A program made the translations under genes and the position numbers. Below the pieces are notes generated by a model. It had not been told where the DNA came from, searched no databases, and saw nothing but the letters and a program-made list of their open reading frames with translations. A stretch of DNA of 64,000 bases from Saccharomycopsis crataegensis (lineage: Eukaryota > Ascomycota > Saccharomycetes > Ascoideales > Saccharomycopsidaceae): the NCBI RefSeq assembly GCF_037102585.1, contig NW_027043825.1, forward strand, positions 1 to 64,000, read 5' to 3'. Shown here one piece after another: positions 41,414-53,031 of this stretch (positions are counted from its first letter, which is position 1; every line of letters starts with the position of its first letter).

Positions 41414-43162
41414 TCAATGGTCTTGGCTGACACTTCAGCTCTTGATTTAAGCACCCTGTGAGCAACAAATTTAGAGGCTCTGTCTGACACAATAAGGGCA
41501 TAAGCTTTGTTTATCGGACCTATAACATCAGCCTGAATCATCTCACCAACGTTGTACTTTCGCACAGCTGGTTTACCGCCCGGCTTGGTGACTTTGGACA
41601 TACACGTTTCACAACTGGTCAAAACATACTTAATATCAGCTTCTAAAACACCATGGCCTTTCAATAACTCTTTCTTGGTTCTCAACTTCGCATGATTATT
41701 ACTTTCATGCACTTCTTTGATAGCCTTTAAGCCCTCGTAACTTTCGACATTAAAGGCCATCTCTTCGGCGGAATCAGCTTTAACGCTCAATTCCCAGAAC
41801 GGTCCAACTCTTGGAAAGTTCAAAACAACATTACCATTTTTACGGTTGGCAATAGAACCATTATGCTTGCTAAGCAACACGTCGAATCCACTATCCACAA
41901 TCTTCGGGATTGAAAGTAGATTCCGTGGCAAGCCATCCATTAACTTGATACCGTTAACGGACAATTTTTGAGACAACAAATCACCTTGTTGTTTCACGGT
42001 ACTTAAACCGTTGGCACCTAACACCTTGGTATCATCGCGACGGACATTGGCCAACTTTATCTTCATATTTGCAAGATGACAGGCGGACCCACTATCCAAC
42101 GTAAATCTCACTGCGGCATCTGTTTTACACGCACCTACAGTAGAAAACGCTTTCTTGCGACCATAGTTAGGTTTAACACTGGATATACCAGTTCCAGGAC
42201 CAGGCTTGGTTTCAACCAACCAAGCCTCCTCTGAAGAGTGGTTCTCTTCAGCATCAAACACCGTTTGCAGATAGAACGCTCTAGCATCCGGTTTTCTCTC
42301 GTAAAACTTAGAGAGCCCTGGCTTGTGGTTAGGACAATCCCTAGCGATATGTCCCTTCTTACCACAGTTCCAGCAAGTCCAGTTCTTTCTCCCACTGGAC
42401 CCACGTTGGTGCACCACATTTTGGGCGAGTTCCATCAGGTTCTCTTCTTCAATGCGACTATACTTTTGACTCATTTCTTCGAAAAATCCGGCCACTTCGT
42501 CAAAAGATAAGTTTTCAAAACCGGCTTCTGGATCATTGTATCCAGTTTTATCGAAGAACTTTTGCCTAGTACCATCATCCATGATGGCACATGCGGCAAG
42601 CGGAATCAACTTCTTCGGGACGTCAAAGTAATACGCAAACGCGGTAGTAGCTCTCTCCATTAATTCGCTATTACCTTTGGTAAGGGCATAACCAAAGTTA
42701 TGCAAGACCTGGACTTGAGACTCATAATCAATCAGCTTGTACTTCTTGGCGAAAGCATACCACGCAAGCACCCCGTTGGGTTGCTTGTGCATAACCCGTT
42801 TGAAGAGCTTTTCATCTAACTTCACCCTTAAGGCAGCTTGAATCAAGACTCCCAAAAAGTATGGGGCTTGATTAGAGCTATCGGCCTCAAAGAATTGGTC
42901 AGCGATAAAAGTTGGATTCTCCAAACTCAAGGTCGCAAACGCAGTTTTCATGTACTCAAGTACTAATGGAAACTCCAAACCCCCTTGCACCTTCGTTTCT
43001 TTCGCTCCCTTAAGGGACTCGTTAAAAAGCTTAATGCTAGACTCGGTAACATCCCAAGCAGCACTTCCAAAGCTAAACGTAACACCCGACATTTTATTGT
43101 ACTTATGAAGACCTATAATATTCCAAAATACTCGGTATAGATTTCAAAGGCAAAATAAGGCA
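41414..43162 (-). mobile_element. Copia family C fossil: gag and protease half
   Basis: A third copia family. The coding part starts at 43092 (MSGVTFSFGSAAWDVTES) and has a Gag with knuckle CWNCGKKGHIARDC, a protease with LDSGSACH, and the integrase zinc finger (final CETC). It stops at 41414, where the A3 5' LTR begins next to TCAAT. An LTR-B adjoins it upstream at 43163. The integrase core and RT of the same family lie 16 kb away on the other strand at 59194-61636. Split and broken. Confidence 0.88.
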
Positions 43163-44076
43163 TGTTGTAGTTTTGTAACTCTAGTTACAAAAGACATTGA
43201 TAACAATAATATTCAATAATATTTATTCCCTTGTTATACTTGTTTTACTTGTTAACTATCTAAATTATATAAAGGACAAACTCAGACTATGGGGGGCATG
43301 GCCCATATTTATATTAATCTCAATGGGTTCTAGAATGTTCCATAAGCTCTAGAATGTTCCATGGAATTCTAGAAGGTTCCATAAGTTCTAGAAGGTTCCA
43401 TAAGTTCTAGAAGGTTCCATGAGTTCTAGAAGGTTCCATAAGTTCTAGAAGGTTCCATGAACAATGACTAACCACATAACTTTGGATTGCCAACTCAACA
43501 CCCTCTCTCAATTCAAAGTCTCCATACCACAGAGCCTTCTCAACTCCAAGAATTGAGGGGCAGCAAGACCTTTTGTAAACATATCAGCAATCATAACACC
43601 AGTGCTCAAGTACTCCAAATTGATAGAGCCAGATCCAATGTGGTCCCTGATAAAGTGAGTCCTGATGTCAATGTGTTTGGTGCGATGATGGAAAGCTGGA
43701 TGCTTTGCCATTTCAATACACCCTTGGTTATCATCAAACATCCTCACTGGACCAGTATTGATCCCAAATTCCTTGAACACTTGCATTAGCCATAATGCTT
43801 CCTTGACTCCTTCACTTAGTGACATGTATTCAGCCTCTGCCGTAGAAAGATCAACAGTAGCTTGCTTCTTAGATCTCCATGTGATTGCACCATTGGCATA
43901 TTTGAACACAAACCCAGTAGTAGACTTTCTGTCTGACTTATCTCCAGCCCAGTCAGCATCACAGTATCCAAGAAGCTCACCGTTATCATTATTGCCAGCC
44001 TCATATCTTATTCCCAAATCTTTGGTTCCTTTCAAGTATCTTAAAACTCTCTTTGCTGCCTTGTAATGCACCTCCT
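43163..44076 (-). mobile_element. Copia B4 fossil: 3' LTR and RNase H end
   Basis: The LTR is 43163-43500 (338 bp, with the heat-shock-element array), followed by the purine tract and the last part of the B coding region (YCDADWAGD, TAEAEYM, DNQGC). It is truncated at 44077 by the A4 5' LTR, and no target duplication is seen for that junction. It lies directly upstream of the family C gag. Confidence 0.9.
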
Positions 44077-44113
44077 TGTTGAGTTGACAATCCAAAGTCA
44101 TATATTGGGTTTT

Positions 44114-44187
44114 GTACAGATGGCTCAACGGTTAACACGGGTATCAATGTGTTGAATAGATCCCGGGTTCGAGTCTCGGATAAGACG
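44114..44187 (+). other. tRNA-like block with A and B boxes in LTR-A
   Basis: A 74-nt block with an A-box-like TGGCTCAACGG, a perfect T-arm CCGGG-TTCGAGT-CTCGG with B box GGTTCGAGTC at 44166-44175, a 4-nt variable loop and a degraded acceptor stem. The anticodon loop position would read ATGTGTT (GTG). The D and anticodon stems are poor. All eight LTR-A copies keep the B box. It resembles tRNA-Glu in AACGGNTANCACGG and in the T-arm, so a tRNA origin is likely but the donor is uncertain. Confidence 0.6.
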
Positions 44188-44478
44188 GTTTATTTACCAT
44201 GGCTGAGCAATATATAATCTGCATGTGATTATGACTCAGCCTAATAATTAGTCATTGTGCATATGATTAATCATCTAGAATGTTCTAGATGGATGTATGA
44301 TTACAAATCATATATATTGGTCTTATTATAAATATGGGGCCTCTCCCCATAGTTTGAGTTTATATTTTGTTATTTAAATAGTTAGTTAGTTAAGAAGAAT
44401 AAGAATAATAACAAGGATAGTTTGATAGTATTTGTTATTGGTAATGACTACTGTAACTAGGGTTACAAAACTTCAACA

Positions 44479-44487
44479 GGTTATGAG
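44479..44487 (+). other. Primer-binding site of A4
   Basis: GGTTATGAG directly after the 5' LTR, complementary to the initiator tRNA-Met anticodon loop, overlapping the in-frame ATG of MSSNALTSF. Confidence 0.85.
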
Positions 44488-47400
44488 TTCAAATGCTCTT
44501 ACTTCGTTTGCTGCTGATGAAAAGTTGAAAGGTTCATCAAACTTCTATGATTGGTTCACATTGATCAGTGTCAAGATGAAGATGAAAGGTCTTGGGTTAT
44601 ATGCTTATTTGATCAATGGAGAGACCGGAACTGACGGTCTGGAAGACTCAAACGAAGTTGCTCAATTGGTTGCTACTATGGATGAAATTATCTCTACGGT
44701 TGTCTTTAACAGTATCACTGGCGCTGCTTTGACTAAGGCCTCGGAATTCGATGGTACCGGCAGAAACTTGTTTATGTTTCTCAAGGAGGCCTATGGTACT
44801 TTGACTGTTACCAATGCTGTGGGTATTATTTGTGATTTAATGGACAACAAATGGTTGAAAACTAAAGAAGGAAAAGTGGAACACTTTATTGATGCTTTTA
44901 ATCATTTCAAGAACACTGTTGGTAAATTGGACGGAAGCACTGTGCTTTGTGCATTGTTCTTGGGTTTGGGCCAGAAGGCTGGTTTCGGTAATAGCCTCTC
45001 TAGAGAAGTCATGACAGCCTACGAGTCCAGAAATGGCAGAACTATTGGTAATGTTGACCTCGGTCTTGTTCAGGATTTAACAAGAGAGATCATTGGAGAT
45101 AAAAGTATTGCGTCTACTAGTATTGAGAGTCCGGAACCGGTTTTCGCCACCAAGAAGCAATACAAGTGCTTCAATTGTGGGAAGCCTGGACATTTCAGAA
45201 GAGATTGCAAGGCTCCTAAGAGAGAGAAATTAATTGGCGATGGTAGGAATCCGTCACCATCGTGGTATGCATTTATGGGAATGCATGGTAACAACTCCAG
45301 GGTGTATTTTGATTCAGGTGCCTCGCAACATATCTTAAACAATAAGAGCTTGTTCAAGACGATCAGACCGTTTGGAGGAGAGATCTCCGGGATTGATGGC
45401 GGTGGTGTTGCTGTTGCAGGTATTGGGTCTGCGGAGTTCAAATTACGTGATAATACCAATATTGAAATCAAAGATGCTTATTATGTTCCAGACTCAAAAG
45501 CCAACTTGATTTCAGTTTCCAAGGCTACTCTGAATGGTGCGAAATTATTGTTTGAAGGAAACAAAGTGAAAATGTATCCGGAAATGAAGGTTATTGGTAC
45601 CAAGGATCCTCTGATGAATGGGCTTTACAGATTATCTACCGAAACTAATGGTGTTGCGTTTAAGAGTACCGACAAGGGTAGCCTCTGGCATGAGCGGCTA
45701 GGCCACCCTAGTGCAAACATCATGCAGAAGTTTAATAATATTTTCAAGTTGGTAAAAGGGAAAATTAGTGGAACTAACAGCACCATTATTTGTGACTGTT
45801 GCTTGTCCACTAAAGGCGTTGTGAGAAAGCCAAGGAATGGTCAAGGTTCCAAGCCAAAGAAACCTTTACAATTATTGCATATGGACGTTTGTGGTCCATT
45901 TAGTTATGGCTCTGTTGATTCGGCAAAGTATTTTCTCACCATAGTTGATGGTTATTCTAGGTGGGTAGAGGTTAGATGCCTTACCCATAAGTCAGAATGT
46001 ACCTCTCAGATTATTGATTTCATCAACTATGCTGAAACGATGTTCAAATCACAAGGAAAAGAGTTCAAAGTTGGCACCATCAGAACCGATAATGGTGGTG
46101 AGTTTGTAACTATTGAGCTTCATGAGTATTTAAGAGGCAAAGGGATTGCCCACGAGTTGACCGTCCCACACCATAGTTATCAGAATGGTACTGCGGAGCG
46201 GATGAACAGAACGCTCCAGGATAAAACGAGATCGTTGCTTATTGGGGCTTCGATGCCTGCCCAATTCTGGTCCGAAGGCGTTCGTACTGCTGCTTACTTG
46301 ATCAATAGAACACCTTCGAGAATAATTGGTTTTCGGACACCATATTGTCGGTGGTTTGGTTACAATCCAGGATTGGATCATCTTAGAGTTTTTGGTTGCC
46401 TTGGATATGTTGTTGTCCCTCAGAAGTTGAGGTATGGAAAATTTGGTGCTACTTCGAAAATGTGCATCATGCTTGGTTATGATAGAAACCGGTGTGCCTA
46501 CAGGATGTTTGATCCTGAAGCCAACAGAATTATAACTGCTACCCAAGTCAACTTCGATGAGTCAAGGTATTATTATCAAGATGTGAAAGTGTCTTCCACT
46601 GCTATACCAGGAGAAGAGAATAGAGTTTCTGGCGGAGGCGGTGGTGGCGGCGGTCGTGTTGGTGGAATATCTGCTGCTCCAATTATTACGGATGAGAAAT
46701 TGGTTCATGTTGATATCAGCAGGGTGAATAGTTCAGGATACCATGAAGATGAAACCGCGTCTCGGATCTCAGTTGATGATGAAAGTATGGTATCGGATAT
46801 GAGTGAGTTTGGTGAAGAAGCTCCAGCTGAAAGAGATGGGTCTACCAAGGATGTTGAAATGACTATGGTTGAAACCAAGGAGTATGGGGACGGAGAATTG
46901 ATTCCCTCAAAAGTTTATGATGATGCTTTTCAGTTGGTTACTGCTACGAAAAGAAAAAGATCATCAGGTTCTAGAGTCAAGGAAACCAGGGGTATAATTA
47001 AGAGAAACCCATTTGGTGTTGAAGTTTTGTAACCCTAGTTACAGTAGTCATTACCAATAACAAATACTATCAAACTATCCTTGTTATTATTCTTATTCTT
47101 CTTAACTAACTAACTATTTAACTAACAAAATATAAACTCAAACTATGGGGAGAGGCCCCATATTTATAATAAGACCAATATATATGATTTGTAATCATAC
47201 ATCCATCTAGAACATTCTAGATGATTAATCATATGCACAATGACTAATTATTAGGCTGAGTCATAATCACATGCAGATTATATATTGCTCAGCCATGGTA
47301 AATAAACCGTCTTATCCGAGACTCGAACCCAGGATCTATTCAACACATTGATACCCGTGTTAACCGTTGAGCCATCTGTACAAAACCCAATATATGACTT

Positions 47401-48484
47401 TGGATTGTCAACTCAACACCCTCTCTCAATTCAAAGTCACCATACCACAAAGCTTTCTTAGCTCTATGAATTGAGGAGCAGCAAGACCTTTAGTGAACAT
47501 GTCAGCAACCATGATTCCAGTATTAAGGTATTGCAAATCAATTGTCCCAGATCCAATGTGATCCCTGATGAAATGAGTCCTGATATCAATATGTTTGGTA
47601 CGGTGATGGAAAGCTGGATGTTTGGCCATTTCAATACACCCCTGGTTATCATCATAAATCTTCACTGCACCAGTGTTGAGGCCAAACTCCTCAAAGACCT
47701 GTTTCAACCACAATGCCTCTTTCACACCTTCGCTGAGAGACATATATTCTGCTTCAGCTGTAGAAAGAGCAACCGTTGCTTGTTTCTTGGACCTCCATGT
47801 TATTGCACCATTGGCATACTTGAACACAAACCCAGTAGTAGACTTTCTGTCTGACTTATCTCCAGCCCAGTCAGCATCACAATATCCAACTAGTTCACCA
47901 TCTCCTTTATCTCCAGCCTCATATCTTATACCTAATTCTTTTGTACCTTTCAAATATCTCAACACTCTTTTAGCTGCCTTGTAATGGACCTCCTTTGGCT
48001 CCTTGAGATATCTTGATAAAACACCGACGATATAACTAATATCGCTCCTAACAGTATTGGCAGCAAATAACAATTTTCCAACTAAAGATCTATAGGCTGT
48101 AGCATCACATGTTTCAGCATTGGCATCCACCAACGTAAGTTCTTGGCCAGAAATTGTAGGCGTCTTATCGTGGTTGCAATTCTCCATTCCAAATTCCTTC
48201 AACATGGAACCAATGTAGTCCTTCAAACTCATGTTGATACCACCGCCATCTTGAGAAATATTCATGCCTAAAAATTTCTTGACAACTCCCAAGTCTTTCA
48301 TCTTGAAAACATTCATCAATTCAGATTTGACTTTTCCAATAGCAAAATCTGAGGTACCAGCTATCAATAAGTCGTCAACATAGAGAGCAACCATCACAAA
48401 TGATTTTTCCGATTTCCTTGAGTACAAACAATACTCAGCACCGTTTCTAACAAAACCAAGAGACGACAATACACTGTACAGGTT

Positions 48485-51400
48485 ATGAGTTCAAATGCTC
48501 TCACTTCGTTCGCTGCTGATGAGAAGTTGAAGGGTTCCGGGAACTTTTATGATTGGTTTACTTTGATCAGTGTTAAGATGAAGATGAAAGGTCTTGGTTT
48601 ACATGCTTACTTGATCAATGGGGAAACCGGAACCGACGGGCTGGAAACTGCTAATGAAGTTGCCCAATTGATTGCTACTATGGATGAGATTATTTCAACA
48701 GCCATTTTCAACAGCATCTCAGGCGCTGCTTTGACTAAGGCTTCCGAATTTGATGGTACTGGTAGAAACTTGTTTATGTTTCTCAAGGATGCTTATGGTA
48801 CATTGACTGTTACAAATGCTGTTGGTATTATCTCAGATTTAATTGACGCTAAGTGGTTGAAATCTAGCAACGGAAACGTTGAGAATTTCATTGATGCCTT
48901 CAATCACTTCAAGAATACTGTTGGCAAATTAGACGGAAACACTGTGTTGTGTGCGTTGTTTTTGAGCTTGGGTCAGAAAGCCGGGTTTAATGCAAATCTT
49001 TCCAGGGAAGTCATGACTGCGTATGAGTCTAGAAATGGCAGGACTATTGGAAATGTTGATATTGGGCTTGTCCAAGATTTGACAAGAGAAATCATTGGAG
49101 ATAAATCGGTTGGTTCCACCAGTGTTGAGGGTTTGGAACCTGTGTTTGCTTTTAAGAAACAGTACAAGTGCTTCAATTGTGGAAAACCCGGTCATTTCAA
49201 GAAGGATTGCAAGGCTCCTAGAAAGGAGAGAATGGGTGGTGATCTGAAGAATCCATCACCATCTTGGTATGCATTTATGGGAATGCATGGTAGGGCCTCC
49301 AGAGTGTACTTTGACTCTGGTGCCTCGCAACATATTTTGAATGACAGAAAGATGTTTAAAACCATTGGTCCTTTTTCTGGTGAGATCTCAGGTATTGATG
49401 GTAGTTCTCTCGAGGTTCAAGGTATCGGGTCTGCGGTGTTTAAGTTACGTGATAACACCAGTATCGAAATCAAGGATGCTTATTATGTTCCAGGGTCAAA
49501 GGCCAATTTGATTTCTGTTTCCAAGGCTACTCTGAATGGTGCAAGATTATTATTTGAAGGAAACAAGGTGAAAATGTACCCTGAAAAGAAAGTGGTTGCT
49601 GTTAAAGATCCAGTTATGAGTGATCTTTATGCTTTGCACACCAGTGTCGATGGTGTGGCATTTAACAGTGTTGATAAGAGCGGGTTGTGGCACCAGAGAT
49701 TAGGCCATCCCAGTATGAATATTATGAACAAGTTCAATCTGATGTTTCATTTGGTGAAAGGTAAACTTTACAGTGAAGATTCTGTGCAGTTATGTGAAAG
49801 CTGCTTGACAAGTAAAGGGGTTACCAGAAGACCAAAGAGCGGCAAGGGTGCTAAACCACAACAGCCTTTACAATTGTTGCATATGGACGTGTGTGGCCCA
49901 ATCAATTATGGGTCTATTGATTCGAGCAAATATTTTCTCACTATTGTCGACGGGTATTCCAAGTTTGTGGAGGTTAAGTGTTTGAAAAACAAGTCAGAGT
50001 GTGCTGACAGGATTATTGAGTTTATTACATACACCGAAACAATGTTCAAGTCTCGGGGAAAAGAGTTTACCGTGGGAACTATCCGCACTGATAATGGTGG
50101 TGAATTTGTTACAGGAAAGTTGCATGATTTCATGAGAAGCAAAGGTATTGCCCATGAGTTGACTGTGCCACACCATAGTTATCAAAATGGTGTTGCTGAA
50201 AGAATGCATCGGACAATTCAAGACAAAACTAGATCTTTAATTATTGGGGCTTCTATGCCGGTTCAGTTTTGGTCTGAAGGTGTCCGCACGGCTGTTTATT
50301 TGATTAACAGGACGCCATCCCGCGTTATTAATTTCCACACACCATATGGTCGTTGGTATGGATACAAGCCGGGCCTTGACCATCTTCGCTGCTTTGGTTC
50401 CCTTGCATATGTGGTTATACCAAACAGTTTGAGAAATGGAAAATTTGATGCTACCGCCAAGGTTGGAGTGATGCTCGGGTATGATAGAGATCACTGTGCG
50501 TACAGAATTTTTGATCCTGCTGCCAACAAGATTATTGTGGCGACTCAGGTCAGATTTGATGAGTCAAGATATTACTATCAGGATGTGAAGCGAGTCACTG
50601 ATGTGGATAGCGAGATTGCTAAGGTAAGCAGCTCTGGTGGTATGGGTTTTGCTGGTGGCGTTGCACCAGGCCCTGTTATAAGTGATCCAGACTTAGAGGA
50701 TGTTGCAAGTGAGATCTCGGTTGATGATGAACGAATGGTTTCCGATTTGGATGATTCAGAAAGAGAGTCCACTGTTTCCTCAAGCAAAGACGTGGAAATG
50801 AGAATCATAGACGATGATGAGGATGCCACTGGAGAGTTAATCCCATCAAGGATGGTTTCAGAAGAGTTCAAGTTGGTTACTGCTACAAAAAGGAAAAGAT
50901 CATCGGGTTCTAGACCCAAGAAAAGTACAGGTTTGATTAAAAGAAATCCATTTGGGATCTTGGCAGAAGTTGAACAAGAATCTGATACATTCAGTTCAGA
51001 TTCAGAGAGGGAAATTGCTATTGAGAAACCACAAAGGAAGAAATACAGAAACGACAGTAGCTCAAAAGAGCTTACTTCTTTTGTTCCTAATGGTAGTAGC
51101 AATGACAACTTGGTGGTTTCGGAAATTGAGCCACATGTTGAACAGCCAAGTGATTGTGATGAGGAATCAGAACTGAATGATGATGCCGAAGGCAAGTTGT
51201 TAGAGTACAAACCTGTGAATTATGTTGCCTCTTGTTTTATGGCTGGCGAAGCTGCTGCTTTGGCTGGTGGAAGTGATGTTCCTGGAAATTATAAGGAAGC
51301 CATGAAGAGCAACGAAAGTGCAGAATGGAAGCGCGCTTGTGACGAAGAAATTGCGGCTCACAAGGAGAACTCCACTTATGAATTGGTCGAGTTGCCGAAA

Positions 51401-52810
51401 GGAAGAAAGCCAATTACATGTCGTTGGGTCTTTGCAAAGAAAGATAACGGAGTCTTCAAGGGAAGACTTGTTGCTCGAGGATTCACACAGGTGAAAGGTA
51501 TTGACTACAATGAGACATTCTCACCTGTGGTGCGTTATGAATCTATCAGGTTGATGTTGAGTATTGCAGCTAAGAATGGAATGGCAGTTCATCAGATGGA
51601 TGTGAAAACTGCATTCCTCAACGGATCTCTTCAGGAAGAATTATACATGACTCAACCAGAAGGGTATGTGGTTAAAGGAAGGGAAACCAGTGTCTTGAGA
51701 TTGAAGAAAAGCTTGTATGGTTTGAAACAGGCTCCCTTGGTGTGGAATGAAAGAATCCACAGTGTTTTGTCGTCGCTTGGTTTTGTCAGAAACGGTGCTG
51801 AATATTGTCTATATTCAAGGAAATCCGAAAAGTCTTTTGTGATGGTTGCGCTTTACGTTGATGATTTATTGATAACTGGTACCTCAGATTTTGCCATCAG
51901 GAAAGTGAAAAGTGAATTGATGAATGTCTTCAAGATGAAGGACTTGGGAATAGTCAGGAAATTTTTGGGTATCAATATCTCGCAAGATAATGGAGGTATT
52001 AACATGAGCTTGAAAGACTATATTGGCTCTATGTTAAAGGAATTTGGAATGGAGAATTGCAACCCAGATAAGACGCCTACTATTGCTGGTCAGGAGCTCA
52101 CCTTGGTGGACAACAGTGCTGAGGATTGTGATGCCACAGCTTACAGATCTTTGGTTGGAAAATTATTGTTTGCTGCTAATACTGTTAGAAGCGATATCAG
52201 CTATATCGTCGGTGTTCTATCCAGATACCTCAAGGAACCAAAGGAGGTGCATTATAAGGCAGCAAAGAGAGTTTTAAGATACTTGAAAGGAACCAAAGAT
52301 TTGGGAATAAGATATGAGGCTGGCAATAATGATAACGGTGAGCTTCTTGGATACTGTGATGCTGACTGGGCTGGAGATAAGTCAGACAGAAAGTCTACTA
52401 CTGGGTTTGTGTTCAAATATGCCAATGGTGCAATCACATGGAGATCTAAGAAGCAAGCTACTGTTGCTCTTTCTACGGCAGAGGCTGAATACATGTCACT
52501 AAGTGAAGGAGTCAAGGAAGCATTATGGCTAATGCAAGTGTTCAAGGAATTTGGGATCAATACTGGTCCAGTGAGGATGTTTGATGATAACCAAGGGTGT
52601 ATTGAGATGGCAAAGCATCCAGCTTTCCATCATCGCACCAAACACATTGACATCAGGACTCACTTTATCAGGGACCACATTGGATCTGGCTCTATCAATT
52701 TGGAGTACTTGAGCACTGGTGTTATGATTGCTGATATGTTTACAAAAGGTCTTGCTGCCCCTCAATTCTTGGAGTTGAGAAGGCTCTGTGGTATGGAGAC
52801 TTTGAATTGA
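48485..52810 (+). CDS. B3 Gag-Pol polyprotein, open frame
   Basis: 1441 residues from MSSNALTSFAADEKLKG; the LTR-encoded N-terminal extension seen in B1 and B2 is absent here. Knuckle CFNCGKPGHFKKDC, protease DSGAS, integrase HHCC and D-D-E (TDNGGEF, VAERMH), RT YVDDLL, RNase H TAEAEYM and DNQGC are all present. Confidence 0.93.
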   Translation: MSSNALTSFAADEKLKGSGNFYDWFTLISVKMKMKGLGLHAYLINGETGTDGLETANEVAQLIATMDEIISTAIFNSISGAALTKASEFDGTGRNLFMFLKDAYGTLTVTNAVGIISDLIDAKWLKSSNGNVENFIDAFNHFKNTVGKLDGNTVLCALFLSLGQKAGFNANLSREVMTAYESRNGRTIGNVDIGLVQDLTREIIGDKSVGSTSVEGLEPVFAFKKQYKCFNCGKPGHFKKDCKAPRKERMGGDLKNPSPSWYAFMGMHGRASRVYFDSGASQHILNDRKMFKTIGPFSGEISGIDGSSLEVQGIGSAVFKLRDNTSIEIKDAYYVPGSKANLISVSKATLNGARLLFEGNKVKMYPEKKVVAVKDPVMSDLYALHTSVDGVAFNSVDKSGLWHQRLGHPSMNIMNKFNLMFHLVKGKLYSEDSVQLCESCLTSKGVTRRPKSGKGAKPQQPLQLLHMDVCGPINYGSIDSSKYFLTIVDGYSKFVEVKCLKNKSECADRIIEFITYTETMFKSRGKEFTVGTIRTDNGGEFVTGKLHDFMRSKGIAHELTVPHHSYQNGVAERMHRTIQDKTRSLIIGASMPVQFWSEGVRTAVYLINRTPSRVINFHTPYGRWYGYKPGLDHLRCFGSLAYVVIPNSLRNGKFDATAKVGVMLGYDRDHCAYRIFDPAANKIIVATQVRFDESRYYYQDVKRVTDVDSEIAKVSSSGGMGFAGGVAPGPVISDPDLEDVASEISVDDERMVSDLDDSERESTVSSSKDVEMRIIDDDEDATGELIPSRMVSEEFKLVTATKRKRSSGSRPKKSTGLIKRNPFGILAEVEQESDTFSSDSEREIAIEKPQRKKYRNDSSSKELTSFVPNGSSNDNLVVSEIEPHVEQPSDCDEESELNDDAEGKLLEYKPVNYVASCFMAGEAAALAGGSDVPGNYKEAMKSNESAEWKRACDEEIAAHKENSTYELVELPKGRKPITCRWVFAKKDNGVFKGRLVARGFTQVKGIDYNETFSPVVRYESIRLMLSIAAKNGMAVHQMDVKTAFLNGSLQEELYMTQPEGYVVKGRETSVLRLKKSLYGLKQAPLVWNERIHSVLSSLGFVRNGAEYCLYSRKSEKSFVMVALYVDDLLITGTSDFAIRKVKSELMNVFKMKDLGIVRKFLGINISQDNGGINMSLKDYIGSMLKEFGMENCNPDKTPTIAGQELTLVDNSAEDCDATAYRSLVGKLLFAANTVRSDISYIVGVLSRYLKEPKEVHYKAAKRVLRYLKGTKDLGIRYEAGNNDNGELLGYCDADWAGDKSDRKSTTGFVFKYANGAITWRSKKQATVALSTAEAEYMSLSEGVKEALWLMQVFKEFGINTGPVRMFDDNQGCIEMAKHPAFHHRTKHIDIRTHFIRDHIGSGSINLEYLSTGVMIADMFTKGLAAPQFLELRRLCGMETLN

Positions 52811-52859
52811 GAGAGGGTGTTGAGTTGGCAATCCAAAGTTATGTGGTTAGTCATTGTTC

Positions 52860-53031
52860 ATGGAACCTTCTAGAACTCATGGAACCTTCTAGAACTTATG
52901 GAACCTTCTAGAATTCCATGGAACATTCTAGAACTCATGGAACCTTCTAGAATTCCATGGAACATTCTAGAACTCATGGAACCTTCTAGAATTCCATGGA
53001 ACATTCTAGAGCTTATGGAACCTTCTAGAAC
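52860..53031 (+). promoter_or_regulatory. Heat-shock-element array in the B3 LTR
   Basis: Nine tandem units in which GAACCTTCTAGAA alternates with GAACATTCTAGAA, linked by ATTCCATG or CTCATG. Both forms fit nGAAnnTTCnnGAAn. The alternating order differs from the array at 7031-7202, showing higher-order duplication of pairs of units. Confidence 0.7.
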
